Positions 20,002-28,082 of a stretch of DNA of 64,000 nt are shown here, piece after piece (the stretch's first letter is position 1; every line of letters begins with the position of its first letter). Origin of the DNA: an uncultured Opitutaceae bacterium (lineage in GTDB: Bacteria; Verrucomicrobiota; Verrucomicrobiia; Opitutales; Opitutaceae). The notes beneath the pieces were generated by a model, which did not search any database, was not told where the DNA came from, and saw nothing but the letters and a program-made list of their open reading frames with translations. Made by a program: the position numbers and the translations under genes. Where the stretch lies: positions 62,001 to 126,000 of the forward strand of contig CAIYUN010000003.1 in the NCBI GenBank assembly GCA_903929355.1, in the 5' to 3' direction.

Positions 20002-20271
20002 CTATGAGCCCATCGTACCCATGCGGGTGATGCATTGCACCGCAAACTCGCTCATATTGCGTAAAACCCAGGGGGCGAGGAACACGAGCAGTAGCGCCAG
20101 CACCACGAGTTTGGGGACAAACGTCAGGGTCTGCTCCTGGATGCTCGTGACCGATTGCAGCAGGCTCATGATGAGTCCCACCACCAGTATCACCCCGAGA
20201 AAGGGGGCGATGATCGTCAGCGAGAACATCACCAGGTTCTTGAAAATATCGATGGCGGCGTCGGGGGTCAT
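20002..20271 (-). CDS. fliQ: Flagellar export gate protein FliQ
   Basis: This 89-residue two-helix membrane protein of the FliPQR gate has hydrophobic hairpins IIAPFLGVILVVGLIMSLLQ and FVPKLVVLALLLVFLAPWVL separated by the conserved TSIQEQTLTFVPK loop. Its ATG overlaps the fliP stop as ATGA, indicating translational coupling. Confidence 0.95.
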   Translation of the reverse strand: MTPDAAIDIFKNLVMFSLTIIAPFLGVILVVGLIMSLLQSVTSIQEQTLTFVPKLVVLALLLVFLAPWVLRNMSEFAVQCITRMGTMGS

Positions 20272-21128
20272 GGGTGGAAACTGGCGACCAAACTTTGCAC
20301 CACCAAATGCCAGCCATCCACCAGCACGAACAGCAGCAGCTTGAACGGCAGAGACACAATGGACGGCGGCATCATCATCATGCCCAGTGACATAAGGATA
20401 GATGAGACGAGCAGATCAATCACGAGAAACGGGAGGAAGATCAAAAACCCCATTTGAAAGGCGGTCTGCAGCTCGCTGATCATAAAGGCGGGTACCACCA
20501 CCCTGAGCGGCAGGTTGGCAACCTTCGTCGGGGCAAACCGCCCCAGCTGCAGGAAGAACTCCAGGTCGCGCGTGCGCGTCTGCTTTAGCATGAACTCGCG
20601 CAGCGGCTTCGACGCGGCGTCAAGGGCGTCCACCGACTTGAGTTTGCCCTCGAGGTAGGGTTGGGCTCCCTCCGTGTAGACGCGATCGAAAACCGGCCCC
20701 ATCACGAACAGGGTGAGAAAAAGGGCCAGCCCCGTGACAATCTGGTTGGCCGGCGCATTCGGAACCCCCAGCGCGGTGCGGACAAATCCAAGCACGATGA
20801 CAATCCGGGTGAAGCTCGTCATCATCATCAGCAGGGATGGGGCGAGCGTGAGGAGCGTCATCACGACCACGATCTGGATCCCCACATTGGCCTGGCCGCC
20901 CTCGCCGCCGCCCTCGAGATTGACGGCGAGCCGCCACGGGCCCGCCGTGGCTGGTGCCGCGGGACCATTCGAACCGGCCGGACCGACGCCCGGTGCCGCG
21001 GCCGGATCGGACAACCCGGCGACCACCGGCACCGCCGGACCGGCCTCCTGGGCGGAGACGACGGGCGCAAGCCCGGCCACGACGAGCAATCCCAGGGCCA
21101 GCCGAAAATTAGGAAAGAGGGCGGCCAT
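20268..21128 (-). CDS. fliP: Flagellar export gate protein FliP
   Basis: This 286-residue membrane protein is the main component of the export gate. It has a signal-like N-terminus (FRLALGLLVVAGLAPVVSA), a Pro/Ala/Gly-rich periplasmic linker, and then the strongly conserved FliP core: MTSFTRIVIVLGFVRTALG, NQIVTGLALFLTLFVMGPVF, PAFMISELQTAFQMGFLIFL and a C-terminal LIDLLVSSILMSLGMMM-like run. The ATG at 21128 starts inside fliO's last codons (20-bp overlap). Confidence 0.96.
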   Translation of the reverse strand: MAALFPNFRLALGLLVVAGLAPVVSAQEAGPAVPVVAGLSDPAAAPGVGPAGSNGPAAPATAGPWRLAVNLEGGGEGGQANVGIQIVVVMTLLTLAPSLLMMMTSFTRIVIVLGFVRTALGVPNAPANQIVTGLALFLTLFVMGPVFDRVYTEGAQPYLEGKLKSVDALDAASKPLREFMLKQTRTRDLEFFLQLGRFAPTKVANLPLRVVVPAFMISELQTAFQMGFLIFLPFLVIDLLVSSILMSLGMMMMPPSIVSLPFKLLLFVLVDGWHLVVQSLVASFHP

Positions 21129-21555
21129 GGGTGGGATCCTTTTCCCCGAGGGGGGCGAGCAGCTGTATGCTCCCGGGCGCAACCCCGAGCAGAAACCGCT
21201 GGCCCTGGCACACGGCGACCACCAGAAACTGGCGGTTGCCGAGCGCGCGGGTCTCCTCCACCATCAGACTGGCGGCCCGGTGGGGGGAGGGCCGGGCGCG
21301 GGTTTTTCTCCAGTAAAAGAATGCGCCGGTGGCGCCAAAAACCGCCACCGCAAACAGCCAGGTCCCGCCCCCGCCGCCGGGGTGCTCCGCCACGGGGGCC
21401 GAGGCATCGGCCGGATAGATGACCGTCTCAACCGTGCGTCCGTCGTCCGGCATGGAGGCCGCGCTCATCGGCTGCGCCGTCTCCAAAACGGCGCAGCCGA
21501 CTACCATTAGCAGCCAGCGCATAACGCTGGAAAGGGGGCGGCGGGAGTGTTTCAC
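21109..21555 (-). CDS. fliO: Flagellar biosynthesis protein FliO
   Basis: This 148-residue protein has a signal-like N-terminus, a periplasmic stretch, one transmembrane helix (TWLFAVAVFGATGAFFYW) and a cytoplasmic domain with ALGNRQFLVVAVCQGQRFLL, typical of FliO. FliO helps to assemble the FliP ring. The start overlaps the fliN stop by ATGA; an internal ATG 11 codons later is possible. FliO diverges fast, so position between fliN and fliP is part of the evidence. Confidence 0.85.
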   Translation of the reverse strand: MKHSRRPLSSVMRWLLMVVGCAVLETAQPMSAASMPDDGRTVETVIYPADASAPVAEHPGGGGGTWLFAVAVFGATGAFFYWRKTRARPSPHRAASLMVEETRALGNRQFLVVAVCQGQRFLLGVAPGSIQLLAPLGEKDPTHGRPLS

Positions 21556-21800
21556 GGGGCTTTGCCGATCAGCTCGGTGATCTTGAGTCCGAAGTTCTCC
21601 TCCACCACCACGACCTCGCCATAGGCCACCAGCTTGTCGTTGACATACAGGCCGACCGGCTCGTTGGCGCGGTGCTCCAGCTGGATGACCGCGCCCGGCG
21701 CCAGGGCCAGCACCTCATGCATGGGCAGCAGGCAGGAGCCGAGCTGCACGGTGACTTTGACTTTGACGTCGAGGACCAGATCAAGCGTGGTGGTGTCCAT
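21552..21800 (-). CDS. fliN: Flagellar switch protein FliN
   Basis: This 82-residue SpoA (SPOA) domain protein forms the C-ring with FliM and FliG and binds the export ATPase complex through FliH. The core is LVLDVKVKVTVQLGSCLLPM, LALAPGAVIQLEHRANEPVG, LYVNDKLVAYGEVVVVEENF and a terminal GLKITEL. It is short, lacking the N-terminal extension of E. coli FliN. It overlaps fliM by 20 bp. Confidence 0.95.
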   Translation of the reverse strand: MDTTTLDLVLDVKVKVTVQLGSCLLPMHEVLALAPGAVIQLEHRANEPVGLYVNDKLVAYGEVVVVEENFGLKITELIGKAP

Positions 21801-22833
21801 GGGAGGGATGTTGGGTTTCTTCGGCCCGGGGAAGTTTGCGTTTGATGGTCACCGCGACGCGGTCGCCATCCAGGCCGACCGTGCCGCCAAACTTGGGGGT
21901 GCCGCTGAGGAGGATATTGGTCTCGTCAAGAATGCCGACGGGCAGCTCAAGCACATCGCCCACCTGCAGGGCCGCGATTTCGCGGAGGGACAGGTCCGCC
22001 CCCGCCCACTCGGCCCGGACGGGAATTTGCACCTGCTCATAAACGGCCCGCCACGCGGGCGGCAGGGCCGAAGCCGGCGGCTCCGCCTGCTTGTGGCGGC
22101 GGCTTTCCACCGCCTTTACCAGGGGCTCGATGGTGTAGTAGGGCACGCCGATCTGCATCTGCTCGGAACAGTCGCCAAAAGTGAACTCAACCGTCAGGGC
22201 CAGCACCACCGCATCACGGGGGGAAGTCTGCAGATAACGCCCGTTGCTCTCATGGCCGATGATCTGCGGGTGCAGCTCCGGCCCGCCCTTCCACTGCGCG
22301 CACCATTCCTCCAGCACAACATTCAGGATGTCCTCCAGCAGCGCGGTTTCGATCTCGGTGAGGTAGCGCTCGGTCTTGACCGAGTGACCGCGGCCGCCGA
22401 GCATGCGATCGACGAGGGTGAGGGCCAGCCGGGGGTTGACATCGAGCACGCCGACGCCGAGCAGCGGCTCGGCCTTGAAGAGGCAGATATGTGCCGGGCT
22501 CGGCAGGTTTTCGGTGAAGCGGGTGTAGGTCAGCGTCGTCAGACGGGTCATTTTCAGGACACATTCCATCCGCAGGATCAGGGCGAGACGCGCCGCCAGA
22601 TAGCGGATGAAGTCCTCGTGCAGAATGCGGAGCCGCCGCAGTTCGGCCTCGGTGAGAAACGCCGGGTTGCGAAAGTCGCAGGGCTCGACCCGCGCCGTTT
22701 CGGTGTCCATGTCCCGGCGGCCGTCGGCCCGCAGCAGGGCGGGCCGGCTCGTGGCGGTCGCCGAGGCGATCAGCCGGTCGATCTCGCTCTGGTCCAGCAT
22801 CGCGCCGGCGGGAATGTCGGGATCTTCAGCCAT
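21781..22833 (-). CDS. fliM: Flagellar motor switch protein FliM
   Basis: This 350-residue C-ring protein receives CheY-P at its N-terminus. An N-terminal LDQSEIDRLIAS corresponds to the CheY-P-binding LSQxEIDxLL peptide. A middle CheC-like domain (RMECVLKMTRLTTLTYTRFT, GVLDVNPRLALTLVDRMLGG) and a C-terminal SpoA domain (LREIAALQVGDVLELP) follow. All three parts are intact, suggesting chemotactic control of motor direction. It lies two bases from fliL. Confidence 0.95.
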   Translation of the reverse strand: MAEDPDIPAGAMLDQSEIDRLIASATATSRPALLRADGRRDMDTETARVEPCDFRNPAFLTEAELRRLRILHEDFIRYLAARLALILRMECVLKMTRLTTLTYTRFTENLPSPAHICLFKAEPLLGVGVLDVNPRLALTLVDRMLGGRGHSVKTERYLTEIETALLEDILNVVLEEWCAQWKGGPELHPQIIGHESNGRYLQTSPRDAVVLALTVEFTFGDCSEQMQIGVPYYTIEPLVKAVESRRHKQAEPPASALPPAWRAVYEQVQIPVRAEWAGADLSLREIAALQVGDVLELPVGILDETNILLSGTPKFGGTVGLDGDRVAVTIKRKLPRAEETQHPSHGHHHA

Positions 22834-22835
22834 GG

Positions 22836-23444
22836 CTATTGCACCACGAAATCGGAGAAATAAAGGTTTTCGGCCAGCTTCTGGCCGAGCGCCTGGTTGT
22901 AGGCGGCGATCAATTTCTCGCGGATGATGTTCTTGGAACCGGGCTCCTCCAAATCTGCGAGGGTGAGCGAGGCGAGCACGGCCAGAGTGACATCGCCCAG
23001 TTGTGGACGGGCGGCCTCGAACTTGGTCGAGAGCGCGGCGTCGGAGCCCGTCACAAGAAAACTGGTCTTCAAGTAACGGGTGCCCATGGTGCCGGCAAGG
23101 TTCACCACGACATTGTCGAAGTGGAAGTTCGGACCAGTGTCGGGCGCTTTTTTGTCTCCGGACTTGCCCCCTGCCGGCTTGTCCGGGTGGGCGGCCGGGG
23201 CGACTGCGGCGGCGGGCGTTTTCCCGTCCTCGTCCGTCAGGGATTTCTGCAGTCGGGGCAGCAGGACAAACTGGGCGACCGCCCAGGTGGCGGCGGGCGC
23301 CAGCACCACGGCGGCAATGGTGGGCAGCCAGGCCTTGAGCCCGGCCTTGGCCGGCGCGACGACGGGTGGCACCGCGACGACCGGCGGCGGCGCGTTCTTG
23401 TCGGCCGGGGCCGGGGTCTCTTTCTTCTCGGATTTTTCAGCCAT
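22836..23444 (-). CDS. fliL: Flagellar basal body-associated protein FliL
   Basis: This 202-residue protein has a Lys/Pro-rich cytoplasmic N-terminus, one membrane helix (WLPTIAAVVLAPAATWAVAQ), a low-complexity linker and a periplasmic domain with NFHFDNVVVNLAGTMGTRYL and SLTLADLEEPGSKNIIREKL. FliL surrounds the stator units and supports torque. Position directly before fliM is standard. Confidence 0.9.
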   Translation of the reverse strand: MAEKSEKKETPAPADKNAPPPVVAVPPVVAPAKAGLKAWLPTIAAVVLAPAATWAVAQFVLLPRLQKSLTDEDGKTPAAAVAPAAHPDKPAGGKSGDKKAPDTGPNFHFDNVVVNLAGTMGTRYLKTSFLVTGSDAALSTKFEAARPQLGDVTLAVLASLTLADLEEPGSKNIIREKLIAAYNQALGQKLAENLYFSDFVVQ

Positions 23445-23482
23445 GGGAACGGGGGCGCGCGAGGGTTGGAGGCCTCACGGGC

Positions 23483-24352
23483 TCAATGGGTGAGGTTGAC
23501 AATCTCCTGCAGGACCGCGTCGGAGACTGTGATCACCCGGGAGCTCGCCTGAAAGCTGCGCTCGGCGGTGATCATGTCGGCAAACTGGCTGGTGAGATCG
23601 ACGTTGGATTGTTCGAGCGATCCGGACTGTATGCTGCCAAGTCCGTTCGCGCCGGCCACATTATTGGCCGCAGTGAGGGTTGCGCCGCCGATGGGACCGG
23701 CGGACGCGGAACTGGTAAAGAGGTTGTTGCCGACCGCGCTGAGTGCGGCGGGATTGCTGTAGCTCTGCAACAACACCTGATTCGTGACGGCGGTGGAACC
23801 GTCCGAATAAAGCTCGTTGATGTTGCCGCCGCTGTCGACGTTGTAGGATTGCAGCTGGGTGCCCGCCGGAGGCGTACCGAGCCGGATGTCTCCGACCGTG
23901 GCGGGAGGAGTACCGGCGGAGCCGCCGGTCAGACCTTGCACGTGATAGCCATCGGCCGTGACCAGGAAACCCTGGCTGTTGACGCTGAACGTGCCGTCGC
24001 GGGTCGCATACATGCTGTTGTTCGAAGGATTGAGCACCTGGAAGAACCCGTTGCCGGAGACCGCGAGGTTGCTGTTGATCCCGGTGCTCACCAGCGTCCC
24101 TTGGCTGAAATCACCGGAAATCCTGGCAATATTCACGCCGGTGCCCACCTGCATGGGGTTCACCGTCGTGGCGCTGCTGCCGGAGTTGGACGCGCCGTTG
24201 AGGGTGTTGCTGAAACTTTCCTCAAAGTTGACGTTCGAGCTTTTGAAGCCGGTGGTGCTGACATTGGCAATGTTGTTGCCAATGACGCCGAGCTGTTCGC
24301 TGAAACCCTGCATCGCGCTGACGCCGGTGGAGAGTGAGTCGAGAAGTGCCAT
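23483..24352 (-). CDS. flgE: Flagellar hook protein FlgE (short form)
   Basis: This 289-residue rod/hook-family protein has the N-terminal helix with GVSAMQGFSEQLGVIGNNIA and NVSTTGFK, the mid-domain GNGFFQVLNPSNNSMYATRD and GTFSVNSQGFLVTADGYHVQ, and the C-terminal SNVDLTSQFADMITAERSFQ. Because it follows flgD and fliK it is most likely the hook protein. It is much shorter than typical FlgE (about 400 residues), so one outer domain seems missing. FlgF or FlgG cannot be wholly excluded by sequence alone. Confidence 0.85.
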   Translation of the reverse strand: MALLDSLSTGVSAMQGFSEQLGVIGNNIANVSTTGFKSSNVNFEESFSNTLNGASNSGSSATTVNPMQVGTGVNIARISGDFSQGTLVSTGINSNLAVSGNGFFQVLNPSNNSMYATRDGTFSVNSQGFLVTADGYHVQGLTGGSAGTPPATVGDIRLGTPPAGTQLQSYNVDSGGNINELYSDGSTAVTNQVLLQSYSNPAALSAVGNNLFTSSASAGPIGGATLTAANNVAGANGLGSIQSGSLEQSNVDLTSQFADMITAERSFQASSRVITVSDAVLQEIVNLTH

Positions 24353-24366
24353 GGTGGGAGGTTGGT

Positions 24367-24816
24367 TTAAGGTTGGGTGGTGGTGGTGGAAGGAGGAGTG
24401 ACGTCGACAAGTTTGCTCAAGGGATAGAGCGCGCCGTTGACGTTGAGCTGCACCGTGCCGGTGCTGTCATCCACGGACTGGACCCGGCCGCTGACCAGAC
24501 CCGCGTTCGTTTGCAGGGTGACGTTGGCGCCGATCAGACCGGTGGCGGTTTGGATGGCATTGTTCGCGTTGAGCGACGTGATCTGGGTGTCGATGTCCGA
24601 CGTCTGCTGCAGCGAGGTAAACTGGGCCATTTGGGCCACAAAGGCCGTGTCGTCCATCGGTTGCATCGGATCCTGCTGGGCCAGCTGGACCGTGAGCAGC
24701 TTGAGAAAATCGGCCTGGTTGAGCGACTGCGTGGGCTTGACGCTGCTGGCGGTCGAGGTTTGACCGGCGACGGCGGTCAGGGCGGATGCTGACGGGCTGG
24801 AAGAGGTGATGGTCAT
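24367..24816 (-). CDS. flgD: Flagellar hook-capping protein FlgD (short form)
   Basis: This 149-residue protein has the conserved N-terminal block NQADFLKLLTVQLAQQDPMQ and PMDDTAFVAQMAQFTSLQQT, then a small beta domain ending in NVNGALYPLSKLVDV. FlgD forms the temporary cap under which FlgE subunits polymerise. The C-terminal fibronectin-like/TudorD regions are reduced compared with the 220-residue enterobacterial protein. The ATG at 24816 (MTITSSSPSA) gives this length. It lies between fliK and flgE. Confidence 0.9.
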   Translation of the reverse strand: MTITSSSPSASALTAVAGQTSTASSVKPTQSLNQADFLKLLTVQLAQQDPMQPMDDTAFVAQMAQFTSLQQTSDIDTQITSLNANNAIQTATGLIGANVTLQTNAGLVSGRVQSVDDSTGTVQLNVNGALYPLSKLVDVTPPSTTTTQP

Positions 24817-24824
24817 GGCTGGGT

Positions 24825-26972
24825 TTAAGCGGTGGCCTGAAGCAGGCGCGAGGGCGTGGCGGCTGGCGAATGAAGGGATGCCTCCGTCGGGCCAGTGGCG
24901 GAATCGTTCCCCGCTCCCACGGGTATGGATTCGATTCCATGGGGGTCGGACCGGCTGTGGTTGTGCCGGGGCGAGTCTCCGCCCAGGCCGGACTGCGACT
25001 GGGCGGGACCGGCGTCGCCAGCGGGTGGCCCGGACGCGGCTGCCAAGGGCGCAAACACCGGTGCAGCCCAAACATGGGCGGCGGCCGCATGGCCTCCCAA
25101 AAAATCACCCCAGGCCGAGGCGAGGGCGGCGCGAACTTCCGGAGAGTCCGTCCGGAAGGAAGCATGGACCTGACCGTCGCGCATGGTCACCTGCAGCTCG
25201 ATCTCACCCGCGCCAGCCAGGTCAATCCGCACCTTGACCTTCTCCGCCGGCTGGCTCGCCACCAAATCAGCGGTACGTGCGACGCGCTCGACCAACGTTG
25301 CGGCCGCGGCCGGGAGGTGCTCCCCGGCAGCGGACGCAGCAGACCGTGAAATTGGCTGGTTGTTTTGCATCGCTGGGCCACCATCTGCATATTCGATGCC
25401 ATGGATCTGTCTTGTATTTGTTAGTTCCTTATATACAGATAGATCTTCTTTGTTATTATTTTCCGAACCAGATGGTTTCTGCCCCCCGGGCAGAGGAACG
25501 ACCTCCTTGACGGCAATATGTGCCGCCCCGGCCTGCCGAGGTGAATCGCCCTGCCCCACGGGAGCAGATGGCTCGGACTTGGGTGTGGCCCTTTCGCCTT
25601 TGACCGGAGAGCCCAGCACCATGCCGGGCATGGCTCCCGTGGAGCCGAAAACAAGTGATACCGTCGAAGGGGAGATCGTTGCGGGAATGTCCCTTGTCTC
25701 GTCGTGCGCCAATGGCCTGCTGCTGGAATCAGCCGCCTCCCTCGAGGCGGGAGGTGGCCTGTGGTCCTGATCGGGGCTTGGTTTGGCCTCCGCTTCGGCC
25801 GAGTCCGGCACGACTAAAGGGGAGTTGACCCTGTTGGGCTCAGTTTCGGTCGGGGCGTCCACCACCATCGGAGAATTGAGACGGCCCGGTGGGATCTCGC
25901 CGGCACCCGGGATCAAAAGCTTCTCGGCCAAAGCCGCCGCTGTCCGATGGGCAGGTGTAAAGGGGGTGGGGCAGATTGCCGGACCACCATCGGTTGGGAT
26001 GATCGCCAAAGGCGCGGGCTGCGGCCCGGGCTTGATCGCCGTGGGTGCCTGACCCCCGGGAAGCAATCCGGGTTGGGGCGTGGCAGCTTTGCCTCCCGTT
26101 GTCGGGCGCGGCAAAACCGCGACCGCAGGTTTATTCAGCCGATTGATACTGACGCTCGAAACCCCATCGCCCTGGATCGAATCAACATTGGTGATCTCCG
26201 GCACTGACCCCAGAGGGGGGGCAGCGTGCACCCCCTCGACCAATGGGCTTGGTTCCTGATTGAGTGGTGCGAGCGGCCGGGCCGAACCTGCGGTGGCGGC
26301 AGGTGGGGGGATTTTCCTGCCGGAGAATTCCGGTGATTTCTCTTCACTCAGTTCGGTTTTGTTCGGAGCGGGATGGGGCCGGGTCGGTCGCGCCGCCACT
26401 TCTCTGCCTGATTCGGTCGGCGGCGGGGTTGGTCCCACTGGAATTTGCCCCTCAGGCGAATTATTCGGAGTGCTGGCGGATTGCCCTCCAAGTTGCAACT
26501 TGGGCAAAAGATGCACTGGCTCCTCGTCTCCGGGATTTGGAGCCAACCGGCCGGCGATTTCCCGTTGCGATGGTTCCGTGGGTGGCGACCGGGTTCCCTC
26601 CCTGGTTCCACAGGTTTTGGCGCTGGCCGATTTGGCGCCTGCCGCCATGGCCAGGACCAACCCAAGATCATTCGTCAAACTGCCCGGGATTTCTGAATGA
26701 ATGGTCCGGCACGGGCTATCGGCCAAAGCGGGTGGGAGCAGGGTAACATCCGCTTGGGCGGGAGGGGTTCCCGCCACGGGGGACGGCGAGGATGGATCAG
26801 CCATGACATTCAGGCCCAGATCAACGAATCCGGACAAGACGCCGCTGAAGCCTGACCCGGGCAACGTCCTTCCAGTCGCCGGCTTGATTCCAGCCGACAT
26901 CGCAACCGCCGCCAATGCATCGCCGGGGCCCGGCGGGAGCGCGGTGGAGTTGGCGGCGGCAAAGGAAAGCAT
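24825..26972 (-). CDS. fliK: Flagellar hook-length control protein FliK
   Basis: About 715 residues. Most of the protein is Pro/Gly/Ser-rich, disordered-looking sequence, as in FliK ruler domains. The C-terminal folded domain (about residues 570-660) has VKVRIDLAGAGEIELQVTMR and DGQVHASFRTDSPEVRAAL, the substrate-specificity switch domain. FliK measures hook length and triggers the change from hook to filament export. An upstream TTG at 27050 would overlap the preceding gene; ATG at 26972 is preferred. About 35 codons near 25.38-25.48 kb are strikingly AT-rich and differ in composition from the rest. Confidence 0.88.
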   Translation of the reverse strand: MLSFAAANSTALPPGPGDALAAVAMSAGIKPATGRTLPGSGFSGVLSGFVDLGLNVMADPSSPSPVAGTPPAQADVTLLPPALADSPCRTIHSEIPGSLTNDLGLVLAMAAGAKSASAKTCGTREGTRSPPTEPSQREIAGRLAPNPGDEEPVHLLPKLQLGGQSASTPNNSPEGQIPVGPTPPPTESGREVAARPTRPHPAPNKTELSEEKSPEFSGRKIPPPAATAGSARPLAPLNQEPSPLVEGVHAAPPLGSVPEITNVDSIQGDGVSSVSINRLNKPAVAVLPRPTTGGKAATPQPGLLPGGQAPTAIKPGPQPAPLAIIPTDGGPAICPTPFTPAHRTAAALAEKLLIPGAGEIPPGRLNSPMVVDAPTETEPNRVNSPLVVPDSAEAEAKPSPDQDHRPPPASREAADSSSRPLAHDETRDIPATISPSTVSLVFGSTGAMPGMVLGSPVKGERATPKSEPSAPVGQGDSPRQAGAAHIAVKEVVPLPGGQKPSGSENNNKEDLSVYKELTNTRQIHGIEYADGGPAMQNNQPISRSAASAAGEHLPAAAATLVERVARTADLVASQPAEKVKVRIDLAGAGEIELQVTMRDGQVHASFRTDSPEVRAALASAWGDFLGGHAAAAHVWAAPVFAPLAAASGPPAGDAGPAQSQSGLGGDSPRHNHSRSDPHGIESIPVGAGNDSATGPTEASLHSPAATPSRLLQATA

Positions 26973-27024
26973 GGTGGCTGAACCCAATGGCGGAGAGCGA
27001 CCCGGCTGAAGAGAAGCCACCAAA

Positions 27025-27633
27025 TTAGACGGACGGCTTGGCGGGAACAATCAGGCGCAGGCGCTGCGACAAATCGGCGGCACGCTTGAAGTTGGCATTG
27101 TTCTCGCCCGGGGTGCGGCTGATCTCTTCCAGCAGGGCGGCGGCGGTCTCGGGTTTCATGAGTGAAAGCAGCTTGGCAACCGTGGTGTCATCCATCTGCG
27201 CAAAGATGGCGACTGCGGCCTTGGGTGTGAGCAGACTGTAGGTGGTGGCCAGCGTCTTGAGATTACCAATTTCCTGGGTCTGCACCTCAATGATGTGCTG
27301 GCTGATTTCTGTCCGGAGTGACTCCACCTGCCGCCGGACTTTGTCGAGCTCCTGGAGATCGGCGGCGAGCTGGGTTTCACGCAGGGCCACCGCCGCCTCG
27401 CGTTGGGTGACGGTGGCGCGGGACTCTCGGAGCTCGCGGGCGAGGTTCTCCATTTCGGGGGTCCAAAAATCCCACGGCTTTTCGGGTTTGGCAGCCTGGG
27501 CGACCGCCAGCCGATGGGCGCGGGCCTGCCCGACCAGCACGGCGGCCCCCTGCCAATACCACGCCAGGCCGGTCGCGGAACTGAGCAGGAGGCCCAGCGT
27601 CAAGGTGAACAAGGGGGAGCGTAACAGTTTCAT
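27025..27633 (-). CDS. MotE-like flagellar protein (membrane anchor, coiled coil, MgtE-N-type domain)
   Basis: This 202-residue protein has an N-terminal membrane helix (SPLFTLTLGLLLSSATGLAW), a coiled coil (about residues 60-125) and a C-terminal helical domain with YSLLTPKAAVAIFAQMDDTT and VAKLLSLMKPETAAALLEEI. That domain resembles the MgtE N-terminal/FliG-like repeat found in MotE, the stator-associated chaperone of MotC. Its stop overlaps the fliK upstream region and its start overlaps the fliJ stop by ATGA. A motor or export role is inferred from family and position. Confidence 0.75.
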   Translation of the reverse strand: MKLLRSPLFTLTLGLLLSSATGLAWYWQGAAVLVGQARAHRLAVAQAAKPEKPWDFWTPEMENLARELRESRATVTQREAAVALRETQLAADLQELDKVRRQVESLRTEISQHIIEVQTQEIGNLKTLATTYSLLTPKAAVAIFAQMDDTTVAKLLSLMKPETAAALLEEISRTPGENNANFKRAADLSQRLRLIVPAKPSV

Positions 27634-28082
27634 GATAGGGCGGAGGCGCGGGCGAGGTTCATCGAGCCGATTTCATCCAATTCCGCCGACTCCATTTTAT
27701 CGCAGTCGGCGCGATGCTCCAGGCGGGCGCGGTGCTCCAGACGGTGCACCATCTCGAGCTGGCGGCGGCACTCCATCCAGCGCTCCCGCGCCTGCTCCAG
27801 CCGGGAGTTGGTCTCACCCCGGACCTTCGCGGCGTCGGCCTCGGCCTGGACGCTCAAGTGGTAGGCGGTGAGTCCCGCCGCGAGTTCGCCCGAATGAAAT
27901 GGCACCGAACGCGTCGCGATGATGGAGTCGGACAGCGCGCGGCGGCGCTCGCGGGCCCGGCGCAGCCGCTCCTCCGCCTGTTCGAGCAGGCGCAGTTCGA
28001 CGGTGAACGCCTCCCGCGCGCGCTGCGCGTGAAGGTCGCGGAGAGTTTTGACGGACTCGAGGGGGAAGCGGAATTTTTTCAT
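27630..28082 (-). CDS. fliJ: Flagellar export protein FliJ
   Basis: This 150-residue, almost entirely coiled-coil protein starts with KKFRFPLESVKTLRDLHAQR, the conserved FliJ beginning (F-x-F-x-L-x-x-V). FliJ sits in the FliI hexamer like the gamma subunit of F1 and escorts export substrates. It overlaps fliI by ATGA. Confidence 0.9.
   Translation of the reverse strand: MKKFRFPLESVKTLRDLHAQRAREAFTVELRLLEQAEERLRRARERRRALSDSIIATRSVPFHSGELAAGLTAYHLSVQAEADAAKVRGETNSRLEQARERWMECRRQLEMVHRLEHRARLEHRADCDKMESAELDEIGSMNLARASALS

Noticed and set aside
18446-20359. 637-codon minus-strand frame suggesting a large protein spanning fliR and the coiled-coil gene
   Set aside because: Its first two thirds are out-of-frame fliQ/fliR sequence; only the part after ATG 19024 looks like a real protein.
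26973-27050. Extension of fliK to a TTG start
   Set aside because: It would overlap the MotE-like gene by 26 bp with a rare start codon; ATG 26972 is simpler.
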